A stretch of DNA of 54,367 bases from an uncultured Lachnospiraceae bacterium (lineage in GTDB: Bacteria > Bacillota > Clostridia > Lachnospirales > Lachnospiraceae), in assembly GCA_948470755.1 (NCBI GenBank), contig CAOKPU010000013.1, positions 1 to 54,367 of the forward strand. The letters are read 5' to 3'. Below are positions 37,828-45,393 of the stretch, piece by piece. Under the pieces are notes generated by a model. The model was not told the DNA's origin. It saw only the letters and a program-made list of their open reading frames with translations, and did not search any database. The translations under genes were made by a program, and so were the position numbers. The stretch's first letter is position 1; each line of letters opens with the position of its first letter.

Positions 37828-38817
37828 ATGGATGTCTTAGTGATAGGGCTTGGTTCGATGGGGAAAAGGCGGATCAGGCTCCTTCGGCGTTTTAAACAGA
37901 TTGGCAACATCATTGGAGTAGATGCGAGGGAAGACAGGAGGGTTGAGACTGAAAAAACTTTTTTTTGTAAAACATATCCGGATGCGGATAGCGCCTTGAA
38001 GGACAATAAGCAGATACTATGTGCTTTGATTTGTACGTCCCCGTTGTCTCATCATAAAATCATCTCACAGATGCTGGAGAAGGGGCTTCATGTATTTACA
38101 GAGATTAATCTTGTGGCAGATGGTTACAAAGAAAATATATCTTTGGCAAGGCAAAAAAACCGAGTTCTCTTTTTGTCATCAACTTTTTACTACCGGGAGG
38201 AAATCAGATTTATCAGGGAAAGGGTAAAAGGGAAGTCAAATTTAAACTACATATATCATATTGGGCAATATCTGCCCGACTGGCATCCGTGGGAAAATTA
38301 TAAGGACTTTTTTGTAGGAGATGCGAGGACCAACGGATGCCGGGAAATTATGGCAATTGAGCTGCCATGGATAGTGAAGTCCTTTGGCAGTGTGATAAAT
38401 TATGATGTAATAGCAGATAATATTTCAAAATTAAATATCGCATATAAGGATAATTATTTTATACGTCTGCAGCATGAATCAGGGAACAAAGGGATCTTAG
38501 CGGTGGATGTCGTATCGCCGAAGGCGGTAAGGAAGTTGGAGATATATGGGGAAAATATATATTTCTCATGGGACGGTTCTCCGACAGGATTGGAGTATTA
38601 TGATCTTAAGGATAGGACGGTAAAGGCAGTACAGTTGTATGATAATATAGAGAGGTTGGAAGGGTACAGTGCTTTTGTGGTTGAAAATGCATATGAAGCG
38701 GAAATTCGGAACTTTCTGGAAACTATAGAGGGAAAAGCCAGGCCCTCTTATGGTTTTGAAGATGATATGGAAATCTTAAACTTAATAGATAAGATTGAAA
38801 ATATCAATAATAGATAA
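37828..38817 (+). CDS. Gfo/Idh/MocA-like oxidoreductase 4
   Basis: A 329-residue paralogue of the 27107 enzyme: VIGLGSMGKRRIRLL, VDAREDRR, CTSPLSHHKI, FTEINLVADGY (the EKP motif is degenerate), and the shared GQYLPDWHPWE block with FFVGDARTNGCREI. The two share loss of the EKP lysine, so they may bind or act in a non-standard way. The RBS is a G-rich stretch just before ATG 37828. Confidence 0.7.
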   Translation: MDVLVIGLGSMGKRRIRLLRRFKQIGNIIGVDAREDRRVETEKTFFCKTYPDADSALKDNKQILCALICTSPLSHHKIISQMLEKGLHVFTEINLVADGYKENISLARQKNRVLFLSSTFYYREEIRFIRERVKGKSNLNYIYHIGQYLPDWHPWENYKDFFVGDARTNGCREIMAIELPWIVKSFGSVINYDVIADNISKLNIAYKDNYFIRLQHESGNKGILAVDVVSPKAVRKLEIYGENIYFSWDGSPTGLEYYDLKDRTVKAVQLYDNIERLEGYSAFVVENAYEAEIRNFLETIEGKARPSYGFEDDMEILNLIDKIENINNR

Positions 38818-38872
38818 TAGGATATAACGGATGTAAGTGAACGGTATATGAACGAGGAGAAGAAGAGAGAGA

Positions 38873-39853
38873 ATGAAAAAAGTGTTAGTAACTGGAGCGG
38901 ATGGTTTTATCGGCAGCCATTTGACAGAGTGTTTATTGGAAAAAGGGTATGAAGTCAAAGCTTTTGTTTTTTATAATTCGTTCAATTCGTGGGGATGGTT
39001 GGATTCCTTACCGCAAGAGAAATTAAGTCAGATTGAAATATTTGCAGGGGATATCAGAGATCCTAATGGCGTGAAAGAAGCGATGAAGGATGTGGATGGA
39101 GTTTTTCATCTGGCGGCTCTGATCGCAATCCCCTTCAGTTACCATTCACCAGATTCTTATGTGGATACCAATATTAAAGGGACATTGAATGTTTTACAGG
39201 CAGCAAGGGCAGAAAAAGCAGAGAGGGTAATCATTACTTCTACTTCCGAAGTATATGGGACGGCAGAATATGTCCCGATTGATGAAAAACACCCATTTCA
39301 AGGCCAATCTCCATATTCGGCGACGAAAATTGGGGCAGACAGGCTTGCAGAGAGTTTTTACAGAAGTTTTGACCTTCCTGTGTCTATTGTAAGGCCGTTT
39401 AATACTTATGGGCCAAGACAGTCAGCAAGGGCCGTGATACCTACAATTATTACACAGCTATTGGCAGGGAAAAAAGAGATTAAATTAGGATCGTTAACTC
39501 CGACCAGGGATTTTAATTATGTGAAGGACACAGCCGCCGGTTTTGTTGCAGTGGCGGAGTCAATACATACGATTGGGCAAGAGATAAATATTGCAACCCA
39601 GCAAGAAATTTCGATTGGGGATTTGGCAAAGGAGATTATTTCACAGATTAATCCAAATGCAGAGATCATATGCGATGAACAGAGAATCCGGCCTTTGAAC
39701 AGTGAAGTAAACAGGCTTTTAGGTTCTAATGAAAAAATCAGGAAAATGACTGATTGGAGGCCGCAATATACTTTTAGGCAGGGAATTGCTGAAACTATAG
39801 GCTGGATACAAAATAATATGCATTTATATAAAGCAGATATTTATAATTTGTAA
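38873..39853 (+). CDS. legB: NDP-sugar 4,6-dehydratase (LegB family)
   Basis: A 326-residue extended SDR: VLVTGADGFIGSHLTECLLEKG, FVFYNSFNSWGWLDSLP (a stretch I recognise from LegB-type enzymes), TSTSEVYGTA, catalytic PYSATK, and RPFNTYGPRQSARAVIPTI. It makes the 4-keto-6-deoxy intermediate that starts legionaminic acid synthesis from an NDP-GlcNAc. It is unusually far (about 16 kb) from legI and legG, at the distal end of the island. Confidence 0.82.
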   Translation: MKKVLVTGADGFIGSHLTECLLEKGYEVKAFVFYNSFNSWGWLDSLPQEKLSQIEIFAGDIRDPNGVKEAMKDVDGVFHLAALIAIPFSYHSPDSYVDTNIKGTLNVLQAARAEKAERVIITSTSEVYGTAEYVPIDEKHPFQGQSPYSATKIGADRLAESFYRSFDLPVSIVRPFNTYGPRQSARAVIPTIITQLLAGKKEIKLGSLTPTRDFNYVKDTAAGFVAVAESIHTIGQEINIATQQEISIGDLAKEIISQINPNAEIICDEQRIRPLNSEVNRLLGSNEKIRKMTDWRPQYTFRQGIAETIGWIQNNMHLYKADIYNL

Positions 39854-39909
39854 AATATCTTTTTGTATGCCTATCTGGAAAGATGATATTTATGATAAAG
39901 GAAGAATAT

Positions 39910-41013
39910 ATGAAAAAGGTCGTTATTTATGGCGTAAAGAACAGTGAGTTGCGGAAAGACATTGAATTTTTCCTGGACGATAATTATAAAATAGTTGGTT
40001 ATTCCGATACTTATTTTATGTCTAGCGGGATAGATGGGATGCCCTTTATTCCTCCTTGTCAGCTTTGTCATTGGGAGTTTGATTATATTCTGTTGGCGGC
40101 TCAACAAAAGGCGGCCAGAATGGAAATCCGGCAGAGTTTATTGTCATATGGAATCCCGATAGAAAAAGTAATAGAACCTATGATACTGTTACGGAAAAAC
40201 GCTGAGAAATGTACGTTGGATCTGATAGAGGATATCCGTTGCCATTACCGGGGGGAATGCGGGCTTATTTTTGGCCTATCGTATTCCCGCAAAGGTATTT
40301 GTAAGAAAGAGCTGAAAATGCCTTTTTATGACTGCTCACTGCCAGGGCTGGATTTGTATTATAATCTCCGCGTATATACATATATGGTTGAGAAAGGGCT
40401 TCTTGCCAATCTTAAATTGGTATTGTTCGTATTTCCATATAATTATTTTGTCTACGATATGTCAAAATCATTTGCACAATATGAAAGCGGACAGATTTTC
40501 GCTATACGGCAGCTAAATGATTGGCATCATTATGAACAGGTTGAAGGTGCAAAAGATTATGTGGAAAGCTATAGAATGTTCGGCAAAAAAATTGCCAGAC
40601 AATATTGTTCATGCTGGTATGATGTAGAAAGCCCATATCCATATAGGGATAATGGTAGAAAAATGCCGTTGGAAAACCTTTGGTTTGCTGAATATGAGGA
40701 AACGGCTATAGAGAATGAAATGTTATTTTCAGAATTTTGCTTAAAATTAAAGCGGGGGGGGGTAAATCCTGTTTTGGTAATTCCTCCGGTCTATTTAGAA
40801 GGAATCGATCAAGCATCGTACAATGCATTTCTTGAGAAAAAGGAGCATTTTTATCATGTCGTCCATAAAACTGAAAAAAAAGCCGGAAAACTCAAAGTTT
40901 TTGATTACGCAGACCGATTTGCCAATCAGCCGGATTTTTTTCGTGACCTCACACATTTAAACACAATGGGCAGGGAGAAATTTACTAACCTGATCAACAC
41001 AGAGATTTTATAA
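39910..41013 (+). CDS. Rossmann-SGNH hydrolase/acyltransferase-like protein, phase-variable (ON)
   Basis: A 367-residue protein. The N-terminal ~100 residues resemble the small Rossmann module (KKVVIYGVKNSELRKDIEFFL, IVGYSD). The C-terminal SGNH-like part has GLSYSRKGI (nucleophile-Ser block) and DLTHLNTMGREKF (Asp-x2-His block). It may esterify or de-esterify a sugar hydroxyl. A nine-G tract at 40754-40762 (KRGGVNP, residue ~283) is in frame; a change by one would remove the catalytic Asp/His. ATG 39910 with AAGGAAG is chosen over upstream 39883/39892. It is the last gene of the plus-strand island. Confidence 0.62.
   Translation: MKKVVIYGVKNSELRKDIEFFLDDNYKIVGYSDTYFMSSGIDGMPFIPPCQLCHWEFDYILLAAQQKAARMEIRQSLLSYGIPIEKVIEPMILLRKNAEKCTLDLIEDIRCHYRGECGLIFGLSYSRKGICKKELKMPFYDCSLPGLDLYYNLRVYTYMVEKGLLANLKLVLFVFPYNYFVYDMSKSFAQYESGQIFAIRQLNDWHHYEQVEGAKDYVESYRMFGKKIARQYCSCWYDVESPYPYRDNGRKMPLENLWFAEYEETAIENEMLFSEFCLKLKRGGVNPVLVIPPVYLEGIDQASYNAFLEKKEHFYHVVHKTEKKAGKLKVFDYADRFANQPDFFRDLTHLNTMGREKFTNLINTEIL
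40754..40762 (+). repeat. G9 homopolymer tract 6 (SGNH-like gene)
   Basis: Nine G after AAGC in the C-terminal half of the SGNH-like gene. In frame at nine. Confidence 0.85.
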
Positions 41014-41059
41014 GAGGGATGAAGGGATTATCCTGAATATAAAGGAACAATAACAACGT

Positions 41060-42733
41060 CTATGATCCGGATGAAACGGAAAGGATATCCAGTAACCCTT
41101 TTGCCCTATGAAGCCACAGATGTCTGGCGGCCGCTTTCTGACAGCCGTTTTCAGCAATCTGCTGCAGGCGGGCGGGATCGGAAAGCAGTTCTTTGACCCG
41201 TTTCGGAAGGGTATCTAACTGAGAGAGGTCGAAAAGGAGAATATCTTCGCCGTCAGAGAATTCTTCTTCTAAGCGGGCGCTTTTGTCGGATAATACAGCA
41301 GAGCGGCAGAGCATCGCATTGAGGATGCGCTCGGTAAGCCCGTCTTTGTGCCAGGATATAATATTCAGGGATATTCTGGTTTGCTGCATAACGGATAAAG
41401 AATCTTCTATGCTCAGGGCGGGATGCCGGATAAGGCATGTATGTCCGGCGAAAGGGGCATTGTCCCAACTGCTGCTGTAAACATGCACTTCAATGCCTGC
41501 GTTAAGAAGCGTAAGGATTGCCTTTTCACGGTAGTAAAGCATAATGCATGAACTGGCGGCCCGCATATTGTAGAATAAGCGGAGGAAATCCGGATCGTTT
41601 AATTCCATGCCATAATGATCCAATACGTCCTGAAAAGCGGATTCTGCCGTGCGATTGGGGTCCTGCCGCAGGATTTGCATGAAACGGGCGGCAAAATGCC
41701 GATAGAAACAGGGCAGGCTATATATAGAGGCAAGCTGCTGCCTATAGTTGCGGTATGTGCCGATGAAGGTAATGTCATACAGCTTGCATCCTGTATCCGG
41801 GCCATGCGGGGAAGGGGCCGCGCTTTGGGACAGGGGAAGCGTTCCTGCGGGCGGGAAATAAAAACACCCTTTTATATTCCGGTAATAGCGTTGCATAAAG
41901 GACAGGTAATTCCTGTCATGGGTGAGAAGATAATAATGATCAGGGGCTGTTTTGATATGATCTTTTATCCAAATGGGATGGTCTAAGATCATATTATATT
42001 TTGGCCCATGGATCAAGTCGTGAAGATTGGTGGGGTGATTGGGGATCATGTTGGAAAAGGCATAAGCCTGGATGCCGATAACGGCCTTAAAGCGTTTTCC
42101 GATAAAGCGGGTTAATGAACCATAGCCTTCTTTTTCCACGTCAAAGATTACCACGCGTTGGCGGAGGCAAAGCAGGGCTTCGGCAAGTTCCTTGGCAAAA
42201 TGGTTTAAAGTATTATAACAGGTTTCCGCACCCTGATAGATTAATATGGGACGCGTATTATCGTCTATTTTATAATATTCCGGAGCATGAGAGATCATTT
42301 TTTCCAGCCATGAGGCCGCCTCCTCAGGGTTCGGAAGGCGCATGATACAGGAAAGCAAGGTTTCCATGACCGGATGGAAGCAGCCGGAGGAGATCAGTTC
42401 TTTTTGGTATTTGCCCGCAATGTAGCAGTCTGTCCGAAACCCGTTCCATAAGTCCTTTGTGGATGGGGCGGATGAGCAGGATGAAGAAAGGATTTCCTTG
42501 GGGGAGGCACCAATGGCGGTGACCGGGAATCGGGAGGCGGCGCGCAGAAGGAATTCGTAATCTTGTTTTGCGGAGAGTCCTTGATTGTAATCTCCGGTTT
42601 CGGAGAATATTTCTTCCGGGCATTCTATTTTGCCGTTTGCCCAATTTTCATCCAGAAGGATGTCCATAAAGGAAATGTCTTGTCTGGCGCCTTCCGGCAG
42701 ATAAGCGGTGTAGCATAGGATTTCTTTATTCAT
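41060..42733 (-). CDS. CgeB-like glycosyltransferase
   Basis: A 557-residue minus-strand protein. The middle and C-terminal parts resemble CgeB/GT-B proteins: YDITFIGTYRNYRQQL, VHVYSSSWDN, LSIEDSLSVMQQTRISLNIISWHKDGLTERI, followed by a C-terminal helix rich in Arg/Ala. No signal peptide. It converges on the island end (46-bp gap, no clear terminator) and overlaps the upstream GT2 gene by 4 nt. By eye its base composition is richer in GC than the island. It may be an older flagellin glycosyltransferase of the locus. Confidence 0.7.
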   Translation of the reverse strand: MNKEILCYTAYLPEGARQDISFMDILLDENWANGKIECPEEIFSETGDYNQGLSAKQDYEFLLRAASRFPVTAIGASPKEILSSSCSSAPSTKDLWNGFRTDCYIAGKYQKELISSGCFHPVMETLLSCIMRLPNPEEAASWLEKMISHAPEYYKIDDNTRPILIYQGAETCYNTLNHFAKELAEALLCLRQRVVIFDVEKEGYGSLTRFIGKRFKAVIGIQAYAFSNMIPNHPTNLHDLIHGPKYNMILDHPIWIKDHIKTAPDHYYLLTHDRNYLSFMQRYYRNIKGCFYFPPAGTLPLSQSAAPSPHGPDTGCKLYDITFIGTYRNYRQQLASIYSLPCFYRHFAARFMQILRQDPNRTAESAFQDVLDHYGMELNDPDFLRLFYNMRAASSCIMLYYREKAILTLLNAGIEVHVYSSSWDNAPFAGHTCLIRHPALSIEDSLSVMQQTRISLNIISWHKDGLTERILNAMLCRSAVLSDKSARLEEEFSDGEDILLFDLSQLDTLPKRVKELLSDPARLQQIAENGCQKAAARHLWLHRAKGLLDILSVSSGS

Positions 42734-43848
42734 GGCAGCTCCTTTGCCCGTTTCAGGGCCGGTTCATAATTCCCGCATTTTTTGTAATATGCGGAGGCTT
42801 TTGCATAATCCCCCATACATTCATAGATGACCCCGATATTATAATAAGCCAGATAGCTGTTGACTCCGTCCATGGCATAGGCAGGGATGGATGAGGCTTT
42901 TAAGAATTCCGCAATGGATTGGTCGAACATTGCGTTGTTCATATAGATTAACCCCATAAGGAATACAAAGTCAGCCCTTTTTGAGAAGATGGGATAAATA
43001 CCCTCTAGCTCCAGGGCCTTTTTATATTGTTTGAGGTTAAGGAGGCAATAACCGTAAGATTCTATCATCGTCTGGACGTATTCTTCCTTTTCGTCAATAT
43101 CCATAGACAGGATTTGCTCAAAATAAGCCAGGGCTGATTCAAATTCGTCAAGCCCAAAGTAGGACTGACCTAACTGGAAGAGAAGATATGGTTCCGGGCC
43201 GTTTGCTTCCAGCGCCGCTTCTAACATGGGGATGTTTCTGGAGGCCTTTTTTTTCCTGATTTCCCCGGTGCCGTAGCCTATATGATAAAGCGTTAAAGGG
43301 ATGGGGATAAGCTGCAGGGCTTTGCCGTCTTTGGCCGTAAGCTGTTCGTGGATGGGGCCTTGATAATACGTATACTTGCGGTGGAAAAAGCGGGCGACAC
43401 GTTCATGTGCGACAGGCATATGTCCGGACGGCATGGAAATAGTGGGAGGATTGGATAAAAATGTGGATGAAGAAGGTTCACCCGCCCTGGAGGGAAGGGG
43501 GTTGAGGAGATGGAGCAAACCGGCCTGCCTGGGGGTGATGAGCTGGGAAAGACGGGAGATATGCGCTTCCGTCAGGGCGTCTTCCATTAAATATTCGTCG
43601 CAATCGATCATAAGGATATAGTCGTTGCTTGCTTTGGAAATCGCGTAGTTCCTTGCCGCGCTGAAATCGTTGACCCAATTAAAGTGATAGATACAGGGAG
43701 TATAAGTACGGGCGATCTCTACGGTATGGTCCGTAGATCCGGTATCGGCAACGATAATCTCCCAATCATAGGAAGAAAGGCGGCGCAGGCATTCGCCAAT
43801 ATGTTTTTCTTCATTTTTAGCGATCATGCAGACCGAAATGGGGAGCAT
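42730..43848 (-). CDS. GT2 glycosyltransferase with TPR repeats
   Basis: A 372-residue protein. GT-A domain (1-~190): ISVCMIAKNEEKHIGECLRRL, VADTGSTDHTVEIA, NDFSAARNYAIS and the DxD-type DCDEYL. C-terminal TPR-like helices (about 215-365), including YLLFQLGQSYFGLDEFESALAYFEQI and YYNIGVIYECMGDYAKASAYY. This arrangement is shared by peptide/protein O- or S-glycosyltransferases such as the SunS type, which supports a role in glycosylating a protein like flagellin. RBS GGAGG 7 nt before the ATG at 43848. Confidence 0.8.
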   Translation of the reverse strand: MLPISVCMIAKNEEKHIGECLRRLSSYDWEIIVADTGSTDHTVEIARTYTPCIYHFNWVNDFSAARNYAISKASNDYILMIDCDEYLMEDALTEAHISRLSQLITPRQAGLLHLLNPLPSRAGEPSSSTFLSNPPTISMPSGHMPVAHERVARFFHRKYTYYQGPIHEQLTAKDGKALQLIPIPLTLYHIGYGTGEIRKKKASRNIPMLEAALEANGPEPYLLFQLGQSYFGLDEFESALAYFEQILSMDIDEKEEYVQTMIESYGYCLLNLKQYKKALELEGIYPIFSKRADFVFLMGLIYMNNAMFDQSIAEFLKASSIPAYAMDGVNSYLAYYNIGVIYECMGDYAKASAYYKKCGNYEPALKRAKELP

Positions 43849-43889
43849 GGCATTACCTCCATAGATAGCATATTTGTAGTCCTGATTGT

Positions 43890-43918
43890 ATTGTGCGTGA
43901 TTTTAAGGGTGATGTCAA
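43890..43918 (-). promoter_or_regulatory. σA-type promoter for the minus-strand GT operon
   Basis: On the minus strand TTGACA (43918-43913) is separated by 17 bp from CACAAT (43895-43890). The -35 is a perfect match; the -10 matches four of six. It drives the two minus-strand glycosyltransferases. Confidence 0.5.
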
Positions 43919-43946
43919 GGGTTATGGATTTATGATAATGTAGATT

Positions 43947-43975
43947 TTGACTGGATAAATGGAATGTGATAAACT
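43947..43975 (+). promoter_or_regulatory. σA-type promoter for the plus-strand GT2 gene
   Basis: TTGACT (43947-43952), 17-bp spacer, TAAACT (43970-43975), about 87 bp before the 44062 start. The divergent promoters are nearly back to back. Confidence 0.5.
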
Positions 43976-44061
43976 GAAAAATATAAGGATTTTCCGGCAT
44001 AGGAGCCGGTAACGGAAGAATGGGAATGAGGACGGTGGAACATGAGGCGGAGGTATAAAGG

Positions 44062-45054
44062 ATGGTAAAAGTATCGGTGGTCCTGCCAGTATATAATGAA
44101 GAACGGTATTTAAAGCAATGTCTGGACAGCATCTGCAGCCAGACGATGAAAGAAATCGAAATTATCTGCGTGGATGACGGTTCGACGGATGCATCGCCAA
44201 AGATCTTGCAGGATTATGCAAAGGAGGATTTCAGGATACGGCTGATAACGCAGGAAAACCAATATGCGGGGGCGGCCAGGAATAAGGGAATGAAGCAAGC
44301 TTTAGGAAAGTATCTGCTGTTTTTGGATGCGGATGACTTTTATGCCCCCGATATGATAGAAAAAATGGCGGGAAAAGCGGAAGAAACGGATGCGGATATC
44401 GTGATCTGCAGACATGTGCAGCAGGATGAAGAAGGCCATACGGAACAGATGAGCTGGGAGTTTGAAGACCTGTTCCTTGGGGGACGGGATGTATTTGCCG
44501 GGAAGGATCTTAACTGCGGGGGGATCTTCCAGATTGCAAAGGGATGGGCCTGGGATAAGCTGTTCCGGGCGGATTTTGTAAAAGAATGCGGCTATTGGTT
44601 CCCGGAGTTCCGTTCCTCGGAAGATGGTTTTTTTGTTTATACGCTTATGGCGCGGGCGAAAAGGATGGCATATATGGAGGATGCGCTGGCCGTACACAGG
44701 ATCCGGGTTTCCGGTTCTTTGTCCAATACGAAGGAAAAAAACTGGCGGAATGGGTTTAAGATGTGGTCCTTGATAGGGGAGGAACTGAAAAAGCAAGGCT
44801 TGTATAAAACTTATGAGCAAAGCTTTATTAATGAATTGGTTTATTTCCTCCTCTGGTATCTGGAGTCCATGCAGACATTTGAGGCCTTTAAAAACTGTTA
44901 TCAATATATACAGATGATAATGGAGCAGGAGTTCGGGATATTGGATTATGGGGAGGGGTTTTTCTTTCAGAAGGAGCTGTATGGATGGTATCGGCAAGTT
45001 GTTAGGCTGCCGTTGGAGGAATATTTATTCTACCGGGAAAAGGGTTTGTTGTAA
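44062..45054 (+). CDS. Family 2 glycosyltransferase
   Basis: A 330-residue GT-A enzyme: VSVVLPVYNEERYLKQCLDSI, ICVDDGSTDASPKIL, YAGAARNKGMKQALGKYLLFLDADDF with the metal-binding DAD. The C-terminal ~110 residues have no recognised domain. Immediately upstream of flagellin on the same strand, so likely part of the flagellar glycosylation machinery. RBS GGCGGAGG just before ATG 44062. Confidence 0.82.
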   Translation: MVKVSVVLPVYNEERYLKQCLDSICSQTMKEIEIICVDDGSTDASPKILQDYAKEDFRIRLITQENQYAGAARNKGMKQALGKYLLFLDADDFYAPDMIEKMAGKAEETDADIVICRHVQQDEEGHTEQMSWEFEDLFLGGRDVFAGKDLNCGGIFQIAKGWAWDKLFRADFVKECGYWFPEFRSSEDGFFVYTLMARAKRMAYMEDALAVHRIRVSGSLSNTKEKNWRNGFKMWSLIGEELKKQGLYKTYEQSFINELVYFLLWYLESMQTFEAFKNCYQYIQMIMEQEFGILDYGEGFFFQKELYGWYRQVVRLPLEEYLFYREKGLL

Positions 45055-45066
45055 GATGTAAAACAG

Positions 45067-45095
45067 TTGATATTTGTGACAATTTATGGTAAAAT
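45067..45095 (+). promoter_or_regulatory. σA-type promoter before flagellin
   Basis: TTGATA (45067-45072), 17-bp spacer, TAAAAT (45090-45095), about 300 bp before the flagellin start. The leader 45055-45393 holds no gene. No σ28 consensus (TAAA ... CCGATA) was seen in it, which is unusual for a flagellin gene. Confidence 0.5.
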
Positions 45096-45194
45096 ATCTT
45101 TTAGTAAATAATATTTGGATGATGGGATAAGCATTTTAATTTTATTTGTAAAGGGGAAACGGGATATGGAAAATCATTTTTTGTAGTATAATCG

Positions 45195-45240
45195 TACAGG
45201 CTATGACAAGAAAATAAATAGGTTCATGGCCTGTATTTTT
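45195..45240 (+). terminator. Hairpin plus T-run in the flagellin leader (possible attenuator)
   Basis: TACAGGCTATGA (45195-45206) pairs with TCATGGCCTGTA (45224-45235) with one mismatch, then TTTTT (45236-45240). It could end transcripts from the upstream GT2 gene or act as an attenuator. The T-run is shared with the left arm of the next hairpin. Confidence 0.45.
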
Positions 45241-45280
45241 GTTTCAAGCGAAATAAAGGGGGATTTCTTTTGAAACAAAA
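45237..45280 (+). promoter_or_regulatory. Perfect inverted repeat in the flagellin leader
   Basis: TTTTGTTTCAA (45237-45247) and TTGAAACAAAA (45270-45280) form an 11-bp stem, with an inner GAAAT/ATTTC stem that displays AAAGGGGG. The GGA in the loop and the GGAGGGA ribosome site at 45381-45387 resemble paired CsrA sites as in the Bacillus hag leader. Confidence 0.45.
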
Positions 45281-45393
45281 TAGTGTGAACGGTTTTTTTA
45301 TGCTTATTCCAAAGAGTCGTAATCATTTTTTCCCGCAAGGGATTTGAATTTTGTTGGTAGAACAAGAATTGATGAGAGATGGAGGGATATTCA

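Noticed and set aside
44302-44997. 231-residue minus-strand open frame
   Set aside because: Antisense to a clear GT2 enzyme with intact motifs; no start signals or recognisable domain.
45166-45186. Six-codon MENHFL leader peptide with AAAGGGG upstream
   Set aside because: Too short to support; could be chance in the flagellin leader, though its position before the hairpins is suggestive.
45187-45192. Perfect TATAAT in the flagellin leader
   Set aside because: No -35 at 16-18 bp upstream and no extended -10; not called as a promoter.
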